Shown piece after piece: positions 1 through 11,010 of a DNA stretch of 64,000 nucleotides (its first letter is position 1; each line of letters opens with the position of its first letter). The stretch lies in contig CM023448.1 in the NCBI GenBank assembly GCA_013339765.2, positions 280,671,717 through 280,735,716 of the forward strand. The letters run 5' to 3'. The notes under the pieces were generated by a model. It did not search any database. It saw only the letters and a list, made by a program, of their open reading frames with translations, and had not been told where the DNA came from. The stretch comes from Haemaphysalis longicornis (lineage: Eukaryota > Arthropoda > Arachnida > Ixodida > Ixodidae). A program made the translations under genes and the position numbers.

Positions 1-2405
1 GTCCGCGTCCCGCTCCCCACTGTCGCCGCTGCTTTTGTGGCACGTTCACGACCGAGATTAACCGTTTGCGGGCGTTTGAAATCCATGTTTATGTGGAGCA
101 GTCACTCTGTTCACAAATGGGGTGTGTTTCGTTACGAGAGTGCAAATGTTTCTGACGCGATCTTGGTGTGGTATATTCGGTCTGTATATACGCCAGGTGT
201 GTGCCACTGTAGGCCAGCGTCGCGGAACCGGCGTGTGATGGAGCCGATTGTAGTTACACTGCCCTGAATTTACTAGCAGTGTCTCCGTAACCACCGATTC
301 CTCAGATGTTCATGCTACGGGTATACACTACGATGTAAATCAGTTTTGTGTGCCCACATATTCAGCGGAACACTCATACCTGACCGCACGCCAGTTACTT
401 TTGCCAATAATAAACACCAGATATTGATCACCACCATTTACAAGCCAGTGTGTGTTAATTTCGGAAATATTCAACGTAAGTACGACGGATAATGCAGAAT
501 TATACTCGGGGATCAGCGCACGACAAAGAGTCGTCTTGTCGTGAGGTGAGCGCCCGCAAACATTCATCTGCTACATATATCCTCTGCGAGCAGCGCGCAG
601 ACAGGCTTAGAATATAATGGGCGTCCGCGACTAAACGCTTCTTCGAAATATCGTCACATGGCACAGGAGCCTGCAGAATAAAGGCGAAACTGAAATCAGA
701 GGGCCTTATCACATACCACACTCTTCCAACGACACCTTTCATCGCTTGTGGACTGCTTACCCTGCATACTTCCAAAAATGCGTCCGCCGAACGATCAGCT
801 GTTCGTTGAAGTCGAAAAACAAAACGACAGTGAACGAGAAATTTGTGTGTGTGATTACTAAAACGTTGATTGCTTGATTCCGCTCCGCATTTGTACACAG
901 CGTCCCCCTCCCCTACCCCCACCTATGTCTCGCGAAATAGCAGTGAATTTCGCGTATAGTAGTTGGTCTGGTGAGCCCTACCTGGCTCAAGTTTCGACGA
1001 ACGTCTTTAACATGTCAGAAGCTTCACTGTATTTTTCTTTCATTTCCGTTAGAGCTATTATGTTTCTTCCGCACTTGCACAGCATGTATTTTTCCGTGGT
1101 TTCATATTAGATTGCCTTGGTTCTCGCTATAAAGGCGTATGTGGGCACATATTTAACGACGTACAGGCTTGGAATATACTTAACATTTTCGCATGGTTTA
1201 TATTCTTATGAAAGGCATAAGTTATTGTCCGGGATTGGCTAATCACATCCCCGAAACATATTTTTCTGCGACGTATATATTCTAAACGAAGCCGCATTCG
1301 TTGTCCACGCTGCAAAATGAAGCCAACCTCTCACTGTACCAGTATCAGGTCTAAACGAGGCGACAGTAGAATTCATTTGTGCCTGACGTATTTGGAGGTG
1401 GCAGGGGTGATATGCTGCTACCGTCGCCGACGCCCGGAAGAGCGGCGACGATGCGCGCAGAACCGCGTACCCGGGTAGCTCTTGCAGGCGATCGCGTGCT
1501 CTACGAAGACGCAGCTGCTTTTTAAGTGACCTAAACGTACTCTTTGCTTATAGACGTCACCATAACAAGTTTTTTTTTTTTTTCGGGCGCGAAAAGGCGA
1601 AAAGACGCGATACAGCACCAGAACACTGCACGAGCCCGTATCAGCCACGAAGCGCACATCCCGTCAACGCTGCGGAGAAGCGGCGGCAGGCGGCGCAGCG
1701 ATGGCCAAGCTCGAGGCGTATATTTTAAATAAAAAAAAACGCAAGCCCAGCAATGTGGTGGCTTAGCGGAAGTCGCATTTCCGTGAACTTGCAAAAAAAA
1801 AATAGCAACTTCGAAAATTCGCGGAAGCCTCCATGACGAATCTACGGCGTTGTTTTGCATGAGCCCAGTTCTTGTCAACGAGCTACTATCGAATATGTAT
1901 TCGCAGTCAACTATGCCGGGCCGCTCAGAAACAGCGATTCCTCAAGGCATCATCACCTCGGGCCTCAGGAGAGTCGTTTGGTTCTTTTTACCAGAATAAT
2001 TTCGCGCCAATATCTGGAAGTTCGAAAATCACGCACGCACTGGTCGGAAGGTATAGTACGTGCAATTGGCTATACGTATGTAGTCAAAATACAGTGTCAA
2101 AACCTTCTGTTACTGCCCTCCCCGGTCGCCTTGTCGAATCAACGCTGGTCTGGAAAAGAAGGATGTTTAGAAGTGTTGCTCACGACTTCGCAGTACCAAG
2201 TAGTGGGAATGCTTTTCGGTAACTCCACTTGTCTTTCGACGCCCGTTTCTAATTTCGGTATGTGATTTACACTTAAGAATCAGTATTTATTTAACTGGTG
2301 TATTTCGTCACTCCCGGCATTCTTATTCTTATTTACATGTACACACCGCCGCGTTTTAAAACGGAGCTTTACTGTTCTCAATGATGGCGTCCGTAACGCG
2401 AAAAT
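1..2405. other. Unannotated 5' stretch
   Basis: No reading frame here resembles a known protein. The open frames (longest about 140 codons, 500-922 minus) have no domain, no credible splice sites and ordinary composition. A T-rich run lies near 1570 and two A-runs near 1730 and 1795. I see no terminal inverted repeat or tRNA-like segment. Confidence 0.5.
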
Positions 2406-2554
2406 GCGTGACAGACAGACAGACAATGAACTTTATTAAAGGTCCTGAGGAGCACTGCCGCCGTTCAGGGCGGCAGCTCTGCGGGCCGCTCCCACGTGGG
2501 GACGGAGAGGCCGAGCCTCACCGCCGCGTCGTGGGCCCTCTGGACGGCCCTTAG

Positions 2555-4192
2555 CTAATGTAGTAGATCGGAGCTCTCCAAGTCGGAACGCCACTCTTCC
2601 TCGGTCATGCATTGAGGGCCCCGAAGTGAGGGACACCGCCAGAGCATATGATCTAAATTGCTACATTCACCACAACCCGGGCAGTCCGGTTCAAAAGTGT
2701 CCGTGTAGAAGCTGATAATGGATAGACTAGGATAAGACCTGGTCTGCAACATTCTGAGCGTTGCTGCCTGCGGCCTGGAGAGTTTCTCGTGCGGAAGAGG
2801 AAACGTTCGCCTGCCCAGCTTATAGTGTTGAATAATCTCGTTGAACGTGAATAAAGTGTCTCTGAAGACCTCCCAACCAATCCCCGAGGAATCGCCTCTG
2901 TACGACCCGGCGCGGTGGGTTATCTCGCGCGCGCGGGTTTGGGCGACCTCATTGAGGTTAGTTAAACAGGACAAGTGCGACCCTAGGGGAGCGGGAAACC
3001 AGTTGATAGTGTGTGAGGAAATGACATTATTTCCTAGGATGCCAGCTACCTCGGCCGAAACGGAACCTGATGAAAAGGCCCTAACGGCTGCGCGGGAATC
3101 GGTGTAAATTCGATGCCGGTTGTCGTCAAGTAAAGCAAGAGCCACCGCGGCCTGCTCGGCTCTAGCCGGGGTGGTGTTCCTGAAAGATGCAGAATTGAGA
3201 ACGGTGCCACTGTGATCTACCATAACTGCCGAGAAGTTTGCCGATCGGCCGTTTTGCGCGGCGTCCACAAAGCACGCGGAGTGCGGGTCGTCGCGAACTT
3301 GTTTTAGTAGGGCCTCGCCTCTGGCCCTTCGCCTGCCTGCATTGTGCTGCGGGTGCACGTTGCGGGGAAACGGGGAGACGGTTATAGCAGCCCTCTCCTC
3401 CTTAGTAAGGCCAACCTTGCGCTCCTCCTCTAGGGATGGATTACAGCCCAGAACAGCCAGAATCTCCCTGCCAGCGGGTGAAGACGACAACCTGGAAGTC
3501 TGAGGCGTGTGCTGCGCTTCGATGATTTCCTCTAAAGTGTTGTGCACCCCGAGCTGCATGAGCCTCTCTGTGCTAGGATTCATCGGGATACCCAGCACGC
3601 ACTTGATGCTTTTACGAATTAGTCAATTGAGCTTAGCCTTTTCGTGATTCTGCCAGCAGTGCATGGCCGCCACGTGCGTGATGTGGCTCATCAAGAATAC
3701 ATGGAAGAGCCTCAAGAAATTGTCCTCCTTGATACCTCCTCGACTGTTCGAGACCCGAGTAATTAACCGTATCATGCTATCCGTCTTAGCGGTGATTTTG
3801 GCGATGGTGTGCCTGTTACAACCGTTCGACTCGATAAGCATACCGAGAACCCGGATAACCTCAACTCTGGGAATGGGGTGCCCCTCGCTCGTGCGGAGCG
3901 CAAGGTTCACCTCTGACAGTGGGACCCAGCCCTTGGGCTTAACCCCTCTCCTACTAGGTCTGTACAATAGGAGCTCCGACTTGCTCGAGGAGAGGCGAAG
4001 CCCCGTCCCAGCGAGGAAAGCCTCTGTGCGATCTAGCGCTTCCTGAAGTGCTTCCTCTACCCTACCCTCGCAGCCTCCGACGCACCATATGGTAATGTCG
4101 TCAGCGTAGAGTGTGTGGTTGATGCCATTGACCTCTGAGAGCCTCTGAGACAATTTACACATGGCAATGTTAAAAATGAGCGGGGATACCAC
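2555..4192 (-). pseudogene. LINE RT palm, RNase H and cysteine-rich tail
   Basis: One frame runs from RT motif B (PQGSVVSPLIFNIAM) through motif C (LYADDITIW) to the RNase H domain, interrupted only by a TGA at 3623-3625; both sides are in the same frame, so the stop is a point change. The RNase H part (about 3330-2880) has the expected acidic residues in CFVDAA, RAEQAAVAL and IYTDSRAAV, while the last motif reads NEVAQ instead of NExAD. The tail holds CPGCGECSNLDHMLWRC, a zinc-binding pattern usual after RNase H in this clade. In the living element RT and RNase H make and clear the cDNA hybrid during target-primed integration. The frame is remarkably open for a dead copy, suggesting recent insertion. 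Confidence 0.85.
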
Positions 4193-4823
4193 CGAACCCT
4201 GCGGCGTCTCCCTCGTGCCAGCTCAATGGGCTCTGACCTGAGGTCCCCAATCTTTAGCGTGGCCTTTCTATGTCTAAGAAATGAGCTGATAAACGCGTGA
4301 AAGTTCTGGCCAAGGCCCAGCTCCGAGATGGAATCGAGTATGTGGGCGTGCGAGACGGTATCGAAGGCTTTTTCTAGATCTAAGCCTAGGATGGCTCTAA
4401 CGTCCCTCGTGTCCCTATCGATGATCTGATACTTGATCAGCTTCATGGCGTCCTGAGTCGAAAGGGACGGTCGAAAGCCGATCATGTTATACGGAAAGAG
4501 ACCACAGTCTTCGATGTTCTTACAGATGCGGTTGTTAATAAGATGTTCCAATATGTGAGCGTGATCGGTCTGAGATTAGTCATGTCTGGAGCGCGCCCCG
4601 GCTTCGGGATCAGGACGACCGACGCCAGCTTCCACGACTCCGGAACCGCGCCCCGTTCCCAGATGCGATTTATCTCCTCCGTAAGGAATGTGATCGACTC
4701 GCCATCCAAGTTGCGAAGAAGTCTGTTTGAAATTCCGTCCGGACCCGGAGCAGAACGTCCGTTGAGGGCCGCGAGGGCCTCCCTTACCTCGGGGACGGTA
4801 AAGGGCTCATCCAGAGCGGCCAT
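4193..4823 (-). pseudogene. LINE reverse transcriptase, N-terminal motifs (frameshifted)
   Basis: The first frame (4823-4482) shows the RT entry motif SAPGPDGISNRLL and then VVLIPKPG with LRPITLT, the fingers region. The reading moves to another frame at about 4550 and continues with GFRPSLSTQDA and the catalytic motif A, GLDLEKAFDTVSH, whose aspartates bind metal. A second one-base shift near 4222 is needed to enter PQGSVVSPLIF in the next segment. The order matches an I/R1-type RT. Two frameshifts within about 600 bp show decay. It lies at the truncated 5' edge of the element and no promoter is visible. Confidence 0.82.
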
Positions 4824-4889
4824 TGGAGGACCTCCGTAAGGCGGGTAGTCCGCATCATCCGAAGTGTATATCTGTAGATATCTGTTGGC

Positions 4890-4975
4890 GTGAAGTGAAA
4901 GAAAATAACGCTTCCCGTGGCCGGAATCGAACCTTGGTTCCTGGTGTTATGAAGCCGGCGTTTATCCGATTGCTC
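4890..4975 (-). repeat. tRNA-like SINE fragment
   Basis: On the minus strand the stretch contains GGTTCGATTCCGG, a perfect Pol III B box, followed by a CACGGG segment and T-rich sequence. Upstream, CGGCTTCATAAC matches the equivalent part of the repeat at 31.63 kb. It does not fold as a complete cloverleaf, so I call it the head of a tRNA-derived SINE, not a tRNA gene. It lies just beyond the 5' edge of the I-clade LINE. Confidence 0.5.
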
Positions 4976-5169
4976 CCTTTCGACATGTTTTTTTTTAACA
5001 CAACGTTTATTTACACAGATGTAATATGCATGATACACTGACATTCACGAGGCTTTGACGACGACAGACGTAAATACTGCTGCGACGAAACCTTCGGTCA
5101 CGACTCCAGCGAGTCTTCACTTGGTCACAAAGTACACAACGCATAAGACTGCAGGTACAACGAAAGGTG

Positions 5170-6450
5170 CTAACAGGAAACTATGGCGGCGCAAAACACC
5201 GTAAAATCAAAAGTGCTTAACCGAAAATGGTGGGAAAGTACTGTGTTAACATGTATGTGTGTACTCTGGGTTGATGTAAAGGACGCATGATCAGTGAAGA
5301 ACGGCGTTGTGAAAACGCAGTGGTAAGACCATTCGCGAGTGACAGCCGTTGCCAGCGATGCATTTCTTTTTCTTTGAAGTGCTGCAGGGCTTGGCACCTC
5401 TTTTGAAGTGAGTCGCGAAGCTCAGTGTCGGCATCTGGATCCCCCAGCGCGCTCACGGTCCATTCCAACTTTACCGTAAAGTGCCGCCAGGCAGGCTTCG
5501 TGTTCCTAGCGCACTCCACTGCGTCCTCTCTAGCCCTCCACAGAGAGTGGAGCCCAACGACGAGCACGCAATCTCGAAGCGCCTTGTTTCCAGTGGGTGG
5601 ACTCAGGCGCCGGAGATCTGACCACGACAGGCCCCATCGCTTAGCGAACGCAGTCTGCAGCTCGTCCCAGAAGACTGCTGCGGTGTTGCACTCAATGAGG
5701 ACGTGTTCCGCCGTTTCCCGCTTCGCGCGCAAATGAGGCACCCCGCGCCGCCGTGGAGGAAGAATCCCTTCTCCTCCAAACGTGCCCATGTGAAGGCGGA
5801 AGAAGCACTCCCATGTGAATGCGGAAGAAGAAGTCCTTTGTACCGGTGGGCACAGGGAGTTCTCTTATGAGTTGTCGGTAGAGAGGGGGCGGCAAGACCT
5901 TCTCCACGAGGTCCCAGTACAGTTTCCTGGGCTTTGTTTTGAGTAAATACTCCCAAAAAAATGCTGCTCAAGCAGGGCTAGAGCTAGAGCGACTTCTCTG
6001 CAGAACTTCACTGCTCGCGTCTCAAAGCAGAGAGATGCTGTCGTGGCGAGCCATGAGGTCAAATGTCTGGCACCCAAGCACTGCGTGGCTGCCACTAGAA
6101 ACGGATCGCGTGGATCGATGAAGTACAGGAACCGCTGAACTGTCAGTTTTAGGTCCACATTGACAAGACCCAAGCCACCCTTCTCCAGACTCCAGAAGAG
6201 GTTTGAGCGGCGCATGTCTTCGTACGTGGAACGCCAGAGGAATACCGCCCAGGAACGGTGCAGCTTATTCAGGGAGTATGCGTCGATGGTAGTTATGCGG
6301 GCCCCGTACAGGACAGCGTGGTATGCTATCGTATTGCAGGCATGGGCCCTAGTGAACAGAGCGATGTGTCTGTTTCTCCATGGATAAAACTCCATCGTGA
6401 AGGACGGGCACGAGAAGCACCGTTCACCTGCCGCTCCTATGCTCCAGCAA
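5170..6450 (-). pseudogene. Tx1/L1-like LINE ORF2 C-terminal fragment
   Basis: Minus-strand frames give the region downstream of RT in Tx1/L1-type LINEs: a segment with LEKGGLGLVNVDLK and FIDPRDPFL (frame 6395-5865), then EKVLPPPLYRQL (5907-5692), then a zinc-binding zf-RVT-like segment readable as GCLIC, AEHVLIEC and FWDEL across a frameshift near 5735, then an arginine-rich C-terminus (5789-5217). In living elements this part helps bind target or RNA. RT and endonuclease are absent. At about 5783-5833 a short direct duplication (CCATGTGAA and GCGGAAGAAG occurring twice) disrupts the frame. Clade is a best guess from the zinc motif and the GLGLVN signature. Confidence 0.65.
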
Positions 6451-6514
6451 GAATGATGATTTAATCATAAGAGCAACGTGTTCGCAAAGCAATACACATG
6501 TGCGGTGGGTCATA

Positions 6515-7843
6515 CAAGGTGTTACATCAGTAGATGGAACATTTTTAAAAATTCCTGAACGAATTGCTCCTCTGTTCGTGCTTAAACTTCACACGAAGTT
6601 TAAGCGCGAAGTTTAAGTGCATTTTGTGGTCTATTATGTTCGACACCGGGAACAACGACGGTGCTTACCTGTTTATTCTGAAAATAAATAAATTAATGAA
6701 TACATGACCTTTATTTAGGAAGAGGCCTGAGGCCCTGGTGTGGGTTAGGGGGAAAAGGAAAGGGGAAGACCCGTATTTCTAATAATGATCACATGACGCT
6801 GTAATTGTTTAGAATTTCTGTTCCGGTTGGCTACAGGCCCGGAAATTTGAGTGTTCAGATAGGCACTGGTCGTTGATATGTGGAGCACTTTCAAAAAGGT
6901 TCACACGACTACAGTCGCATGCACGAACCCTTGAAAAAATGGTGGGAGTCAGTCAGCCACTATACAACTCTGTACAGACCCCTTTGTAGAGCAAAGCATG
7001 CTACCCTTTCAAGCCAGTTGGTTGCCCTGCGCTCCTGGTGTATGTGCTGGTGTCCAAGTCATGCGGACTTTGATTCCTTCAAAATTTAGTTCTTGTACCG
7101 TTTTTAGTATGGAATTGGCTGTAAAATTCTGCGTGAAGGCTTTGTTGAGCTCCTGGAGTGTCACGTAAGAGTCCGTTATGACTCTGAAATTCTTTGTTCA
7201 CGTTTCTTGCTTATTTTGCTTTTATTATTCTGTGCGTGCTTGACTTTGTTTGTGACATGGCGTCATGACATCATTTACTGCGGAAGAAAAGGCAGCCTGT
7301 TCAAGTGCAGTGAATGATCTCATGACGCCATGTCACAAGCAAAGTCAAGGACGCACAGAATAATAAAAGTAAAATAAGCAAGAAACGTGAACAAATAATC
7401 GTGAGCCTTATTTTGGAAAGCGGGGTAGCGTGGCGGAGCACACGACAGACGATCTGACATGAACCGCGGGAATACTTTACTATGATTCGTATGAGCTCTT
7501 ATGTGGCCATCATACTATCGACAAAAGAGGTTTTTCTGATCGTCAGCTAACTCATTTGGGTCCTTTCTACCGTGAATCGCCATCGCGCGTTTTGTTTTGC
7601 ATATCCCAGGTGGCGCCGCCGTTGCTAGATCAGCTTGCACGTTCAAATTGACCGCCATTTTCCCATAGGCAAAAATCGCTCTTATTTATTTTCAGAATAA
7701 ACAGGTAAGCACCGTCTTTGTTCCCGATGTCAAACAAAATAGACCACAAAATGTGACCTTCGTGTGAAGTTTGAGCGCGAACGGAGCAGTGGTTCACTCA
7801 GGAAAAATTTGTGAAGTGTTCCCTTTATCGATGTAACACCCTG
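6515..7843. mobile_element. TA-flanked DNA element with about 170-bp inverted repeats
   Basis: The left end begins CAAGGTGTTACATC and the right end is the reverse complement of CAGGGTGTTACATC; similarity continues inward about 170 bp, including TGCTTACCTGTTTATTCTG at both ends. The element is flanked by TA at 6513-6514 and 7844-7845, the target duplication of the Tc1/mariner superfamily. No transposase frame survives inside, so it is a non-autonomous copy or a remnant. It contains a 203-bp hairpin (7193-7395) that looks like a later insertion. The family is inferred only from TA and the ends. Confidence 0.75.
7193..7395. repeat. 203-bp nearly perfect hairpin
   Basis: Arms of about 87 bp start TTTGTTCACGTTTC on the left and end with its reverse complement on the right; both carry TGACATGGCGTCATGA and CAGAATAATAAAAG-type sequence. 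The unpaired centre is about 25 bp near 7285-7308. It is a foldback MITE or a palindromic rearrangement inside the larger TA-flanked element. Confidence 0.7.
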
Positions 7844-7845
7844 TA

Positions 7846-8499
7846 TTTTGGAGGTTGAGGCCTCTTGCTCCGTCGTTGAGGCTAAAGAAGCGACGAATCA
7901 TTTACGACATTCATAGAGCGCTCGTAGCTACATTCATCACGGACGAGCTGCGACATCTACCGTTCGTTTACTTACCGACGTCAGGAAGCCGCGCTGCTGG
8001 CGTCCACGCCACCCGCCAGGTAGCAGGCGCGCTGCACGTGCGATTGAGTAAGAGGTAATGAGCGGCTGTCACCGTCGCTTCGACGCCTTTATTTGTAGTT
8101 CGGTCAGTGTTCCCTCACGCTCGGGCAAGCAATTTGCGCGTACACCCTTGTTCATTTACGGGGTGTGGAACGCACCACAAGTGTTCAAAAACACCCCCAT
8201 CGAGGGGCACACCGACGAGTGCTATGTCGAAGGCGGTCCAAGCTGCGTCCGTGTGGCCCTTGCCTACGCTGTCATCGCCTTGAAAATGAACGACACGTGG
8301 AACAGGTGCAAGGCTCCAGTGACCAGCCCCATAGCCTGGAAGTACACAACAAAAATGGCGGGTTTTGTGAACTCTGTACGCTCAGCAGCACCAGTGTCAC
8401 AGCTTGAAATAATCTTCAAGGCAACACGCAGAATACCATATATATGGGTGCACCCAGGTAGCGCATAAGAGCCTACAGGCGTCTGCTATCACGATTATT
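7846..8499. other. Unannotated spacer
   Basis: Holds a 136-codon plus-strand frame (8058-8468) and a shorter overlapping one; neither resembles a known domain and neither has convincing splice sites. No repeat structure is seen. Confidence 0.4.
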
Positions 8500-8762
8500 C
8501 ATTTCATTTCATTTCATTTATTTCATCCTTGAAGGTCCGAGTGCATTACATAAGGGAGGGGAAGTGGCTAGGTACAGTGCGATGTTCAATATAACACACA
8601 AAAAAAGCAAAAAAAACATACAGAAACCAGTATCGAATCGATGTAGACAGTAAAAACAACGAAAAACGGGAATGTTGCCCGAAAAATATAACAAAATTAC
8701 ATAAGAATTACAAATATAAGGTACGTACAAATCTAAAATTCTTGACAGAAAAACATCAGGTA

Positions 8763-9009
8763 GTCAAATTATCACAAACAAGCAGGTGTTCGAGATTTCG
8801 GCTCACGTTAAAGATCCCTATGTGGTCAAAATTAATCCGGAGCCCTCCACTCCAGCGCGCCTCATCTCCTGTCGTCTCCTAATGAAGAGACTGCGGCGCG
8901 ACGGCCCTGACTAGGGCTGTTTAGAGAATAAAGGTATATATCTCTCTCTCTCTCTCTCTCTCTCTTCGTCCGCTGTGTAGCTCGGCGTGTTAAACCTGAT
9001 GAATAAATA
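8763..9009 (+). repeat. SINE body (5'-truncated), with internal insertion
   Basis: The segment GTGTTCGAGATTTCGGCTC and the following GTTAAAGATCCC and AATCCGGAGCCCTCC match the body of the complete SINE at 37.76-38.0 kb. The match breaks near 8870, resumes at about 8966 (GCTGTGTAGCTCGGCGTGTT) and ends in an AAT-rich tail; the interruption holds a 26-bp TC microsatellite (8939-8965). Imperfect flanking copies of AAAAACAT(G)CAGGT at about 8747 and 9018 may be the target duplication. The tRNA-like head is missing. Confidence 0.65.
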
Positions 9010-9472
9010 AATAATAATAAAAACATGCAGGTTGCTCAGACAAGTGGTCGGTGAGCTTAGAGCGGAACGATTCGCGGTCGGTGCATGACGCGCAGTGCTC
9101 CCCGGTAGAGCATTCCACAGGACTGTTGCGTGGGGAAAAAGTCTTGCCGGTGATACGAGCAATGGGTCTGCTGTGATTAATGCGTGCTGAAGTTCTGTGC
9201 GCTGGTTGCAGCAAGGGATGCCGTGAGCGGGGATGATAGCAGTAGCTGTGAAAAAGGCACAGCCGGGCGACAATTCGGCAGGATTTAAGCGTTGGAAGGG
9301 AGAGAGTGTGTTTTATTGCAGTGACGCTGGTTCTGTGGGAGTGTTGCGAAGATATGAAGCGAGCGGCACGGTTTTGAATGAACTCTAGTTTGGTTGTTAG
9401 GTAGGCTTGTGATGGATGCCAGATTGATGCTGCATATTTAAGTTTCGGGCGTACGAAAGTGATACAAGCTAG
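9010..9472 (-). pseudogene. CR1-like LINE ORF2 C-terminus
   Basis: The minus frame reads ITFVRPKLKYAASIW then FIQNRAARFI and continues to SFRSKLTDHLS before a stop in a TTTA-rich tail. RPKLEYAS and IQNRAARFI are the thumb and post-RT signatures of CR1/L2/Jockey LINEs. Its upstream partner is the RT at 10217-10748, from which it was separated by the 9480-10216 insertion; about one base of frameshift exists at the join. The N-terminal part of the longer open frame (9646-9473) is not LINE sequence and belongs to the inserted repeat. Confidence 0.8.
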
Positions 9473-9479
9473 TTTTTCA

Positions 9480-10216
9480 ACACGAAAGTGTTTTACGCCG
9501 GGGTCCACCACGATCTCACTGACGCCGTATCCATCACGGAAATGACATCGCCAGAAATACTTCAATTGACGCGGCTGCGCCGGTATTCGAGCCATGAACT
9601 CTTTCGCCGCAACGGCAGGTAGGAAACGCGCTCCTAATTGCGCCATGAACAGCCGCGTAAATAGGACGACAAACGCGCCTTATATCCTTCCCTTCAGATG
9701 GTGCTGCCGTCCAGGAGAGGCGAAGCGAAGTAGTGCATCATGACGTTATTGAGCGCCGACCGTTGGCGTCTCGATGCCAGCGCCTACGTGCACGGGGGAC
9801 GTGCAGCGCATAGAGTTTCGCACTAGGTGATATTGAGAAACTCTATGGTGCAGCGTAAACTGTGGCGGAGCCGGTAAGGCAACGACGCCGACTTGCGAGT
9901 GTCGCGGTCGTGACAGGGTCCGCTGCTCCTTTCGCTGCAGCGGACCGTGTCTTCACCAAACGATTCGCTGACAACCCATTTGGTTTCGTTCGCACGGACG
10001 GTTTGCGAGCGCCTGTGGTTTCAGTCGGATTTACGCAATGCTCCGGCACGTGCAATCCAGTGTGTAACGTTGATGCGTATAACGGTGCCATACCGACGAA
10101 ATATAAATAGCGATGTGCAAGTTCATATCGATACACAATAAACATTCAACTGCTCCTGTGAAGGCACATTTCACTTTCGTGTTTTACCGGTTCCTATAGA
10201 AGAGGGATCGACCACA
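9480..10216 (+). mobile_element. Hairpin-ended repeat, full copy 1 (737 bp)
   Basis: It starts ACACGAAAGTGTTTTACG, a short hairpin (ACAC, GAAA loop, GTGT), and near the other end has CACTTTCGTGTTTTACCGG before finishing GATCGACCACA. It is flanked by TTTTTCA on both sides (9473-9479 and 10217-10223) and sits inside the CR1-like LINE, so its limits are well defined. A second full copy lies at 24855-25524 on the opposite strand and two shorter ones at 14562 and 14753. A further hairpin (CATAGAGTTTC with its complement) lies at 9809-9847. No reading frame is convincing; it is non-autonomous. The class is unresolved: it lacks normal terminal inverted repeats and lacks a poly(A) tail. Confidence 0.75.
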
Positions 10217-10748
10217 TTTTTCAGCTTCTTACTTCAGTGGATGCGCACTTGAGCTTGCGTCGAGGGATAGCCAAGAGATCTCGATGCTGCAGAGAAGATT
10301 GTATCGATATGGGTCCTCCAGGATATATCGATGACGTCAAGTGAACCCCGAGATATTTGTAAGATGATACCGAGGCGATGGGAGGGGCATTAATGGAATA
10401 AGGGTAGGACACTGCTGTACGTTTACGACTGAAGAATAATAGTTTGTACTTAGCTATGTTTAGTGGTATGAGCCATTTATCGCACCATGCAGCAATGGAG
10501 TCGAGGTCGCTTTGAAGATCTGAAACATCGTCGGAGTTGTTTATAACGGTGTAGATGACGCAATGATCAGAGAAAAGTCGATAATGGGACTTTATGCAAA
10601 CGGGCAAATCATTAACGTAGATGAGAAAGAGGAGGGGCGATAGACCAGCGAAAGAAACGGCTTGTAAACATCCCCGACAATTGGACAGAGCATTAGGGTG
10701 GCTCCAGGGAGGTTTTAAAGCGCCTATAAGGTTCAGCGGTATCGCCAT
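10217..10748 (-). pseudogene. CR1-like LINE RT fragment with mutated catalytic site
   Basis: The frame contains LSPLLFLIYVNDLP (RT motif B region), then LFSDHCVIY where motif C should read F/YADD, and then YKYLGVHLTS and RRKLKCASTEVR, the thumb. The change from ADD to SDH removes a metal-binding aspartate, so the enzyme could not work even without the later insertion. Motifs 0 to A are absent; the element is truncated near 10748. Confidence 0.8.
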
Positions 10749-10870
10749 TTAGGGCAAGTTATTTACCTTCTTCAAAACGTCTTCAAAAGTACGCTCTAGA
10801 AATTGAATATGCAGGAGCCTTATGAATGGGCCAATCTGAATTTTCAGCACCTACTGTAGAACTTTATGTA

Positions 10871-11010
<140 letters not shown>

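Larger units (their letters stand above)
2410..4845 (-). mobile_element. 5'-truncated I-clade LINE with RNase H domain
   Basis: Read on the minus strand this is the 3' two thirds of ORF2 of a non-LTR retrotransposon: RT, then an RNase H domain, then a cysteine-rich tail, then the 3' end. The 3' end carries an AATAAA signal (complement of 2432-2437) followed by four TGTC units (complement of 2410-2425), the kind of simple-repeat tail I-type LINEs leave. The endonuclease and ORF1 are missing, so the copy is 5' truncated near 4845. RNase H inside ORF2 places it in the I group; the same linker and RNase H type recur in the LINE at 33.5-36.8 kb. Frameshifts and one stop make it inactive. Confidence 0.85.
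8500..10748 (-). mobile_element. CR1-like LINE, split by a SINE and a hairpin-ended repeat
   Basis: On the minus strand the pieces read RT (10748-10217), then the post-RT C-terminus (9472-9010), then a 3' UTR (8762-8518) ending in a tail of AAATG-type units (8500-8525). Two insertions separate them: a 737-bp repeat at 9480-10216 with a duplicated TTTTTCA, and a SINE at about 8763-9009. The RT metal motif, normally FADD, reads FSDH and a frameshift lies at the old insertion point, so the copy is dead. The clade is inferred from the LSPLLFLIYVNDLP and RPKLKYAASIW signatures shared by CR1, L2 and Jockey LINEs. Confidence 0.75.

Noticed and set aside
2555..3598. Domesticated RNase H gene
   Set aside because: Same frame as the RT upstream and same linker as another LINE copy; ordinary LINE ORF2.
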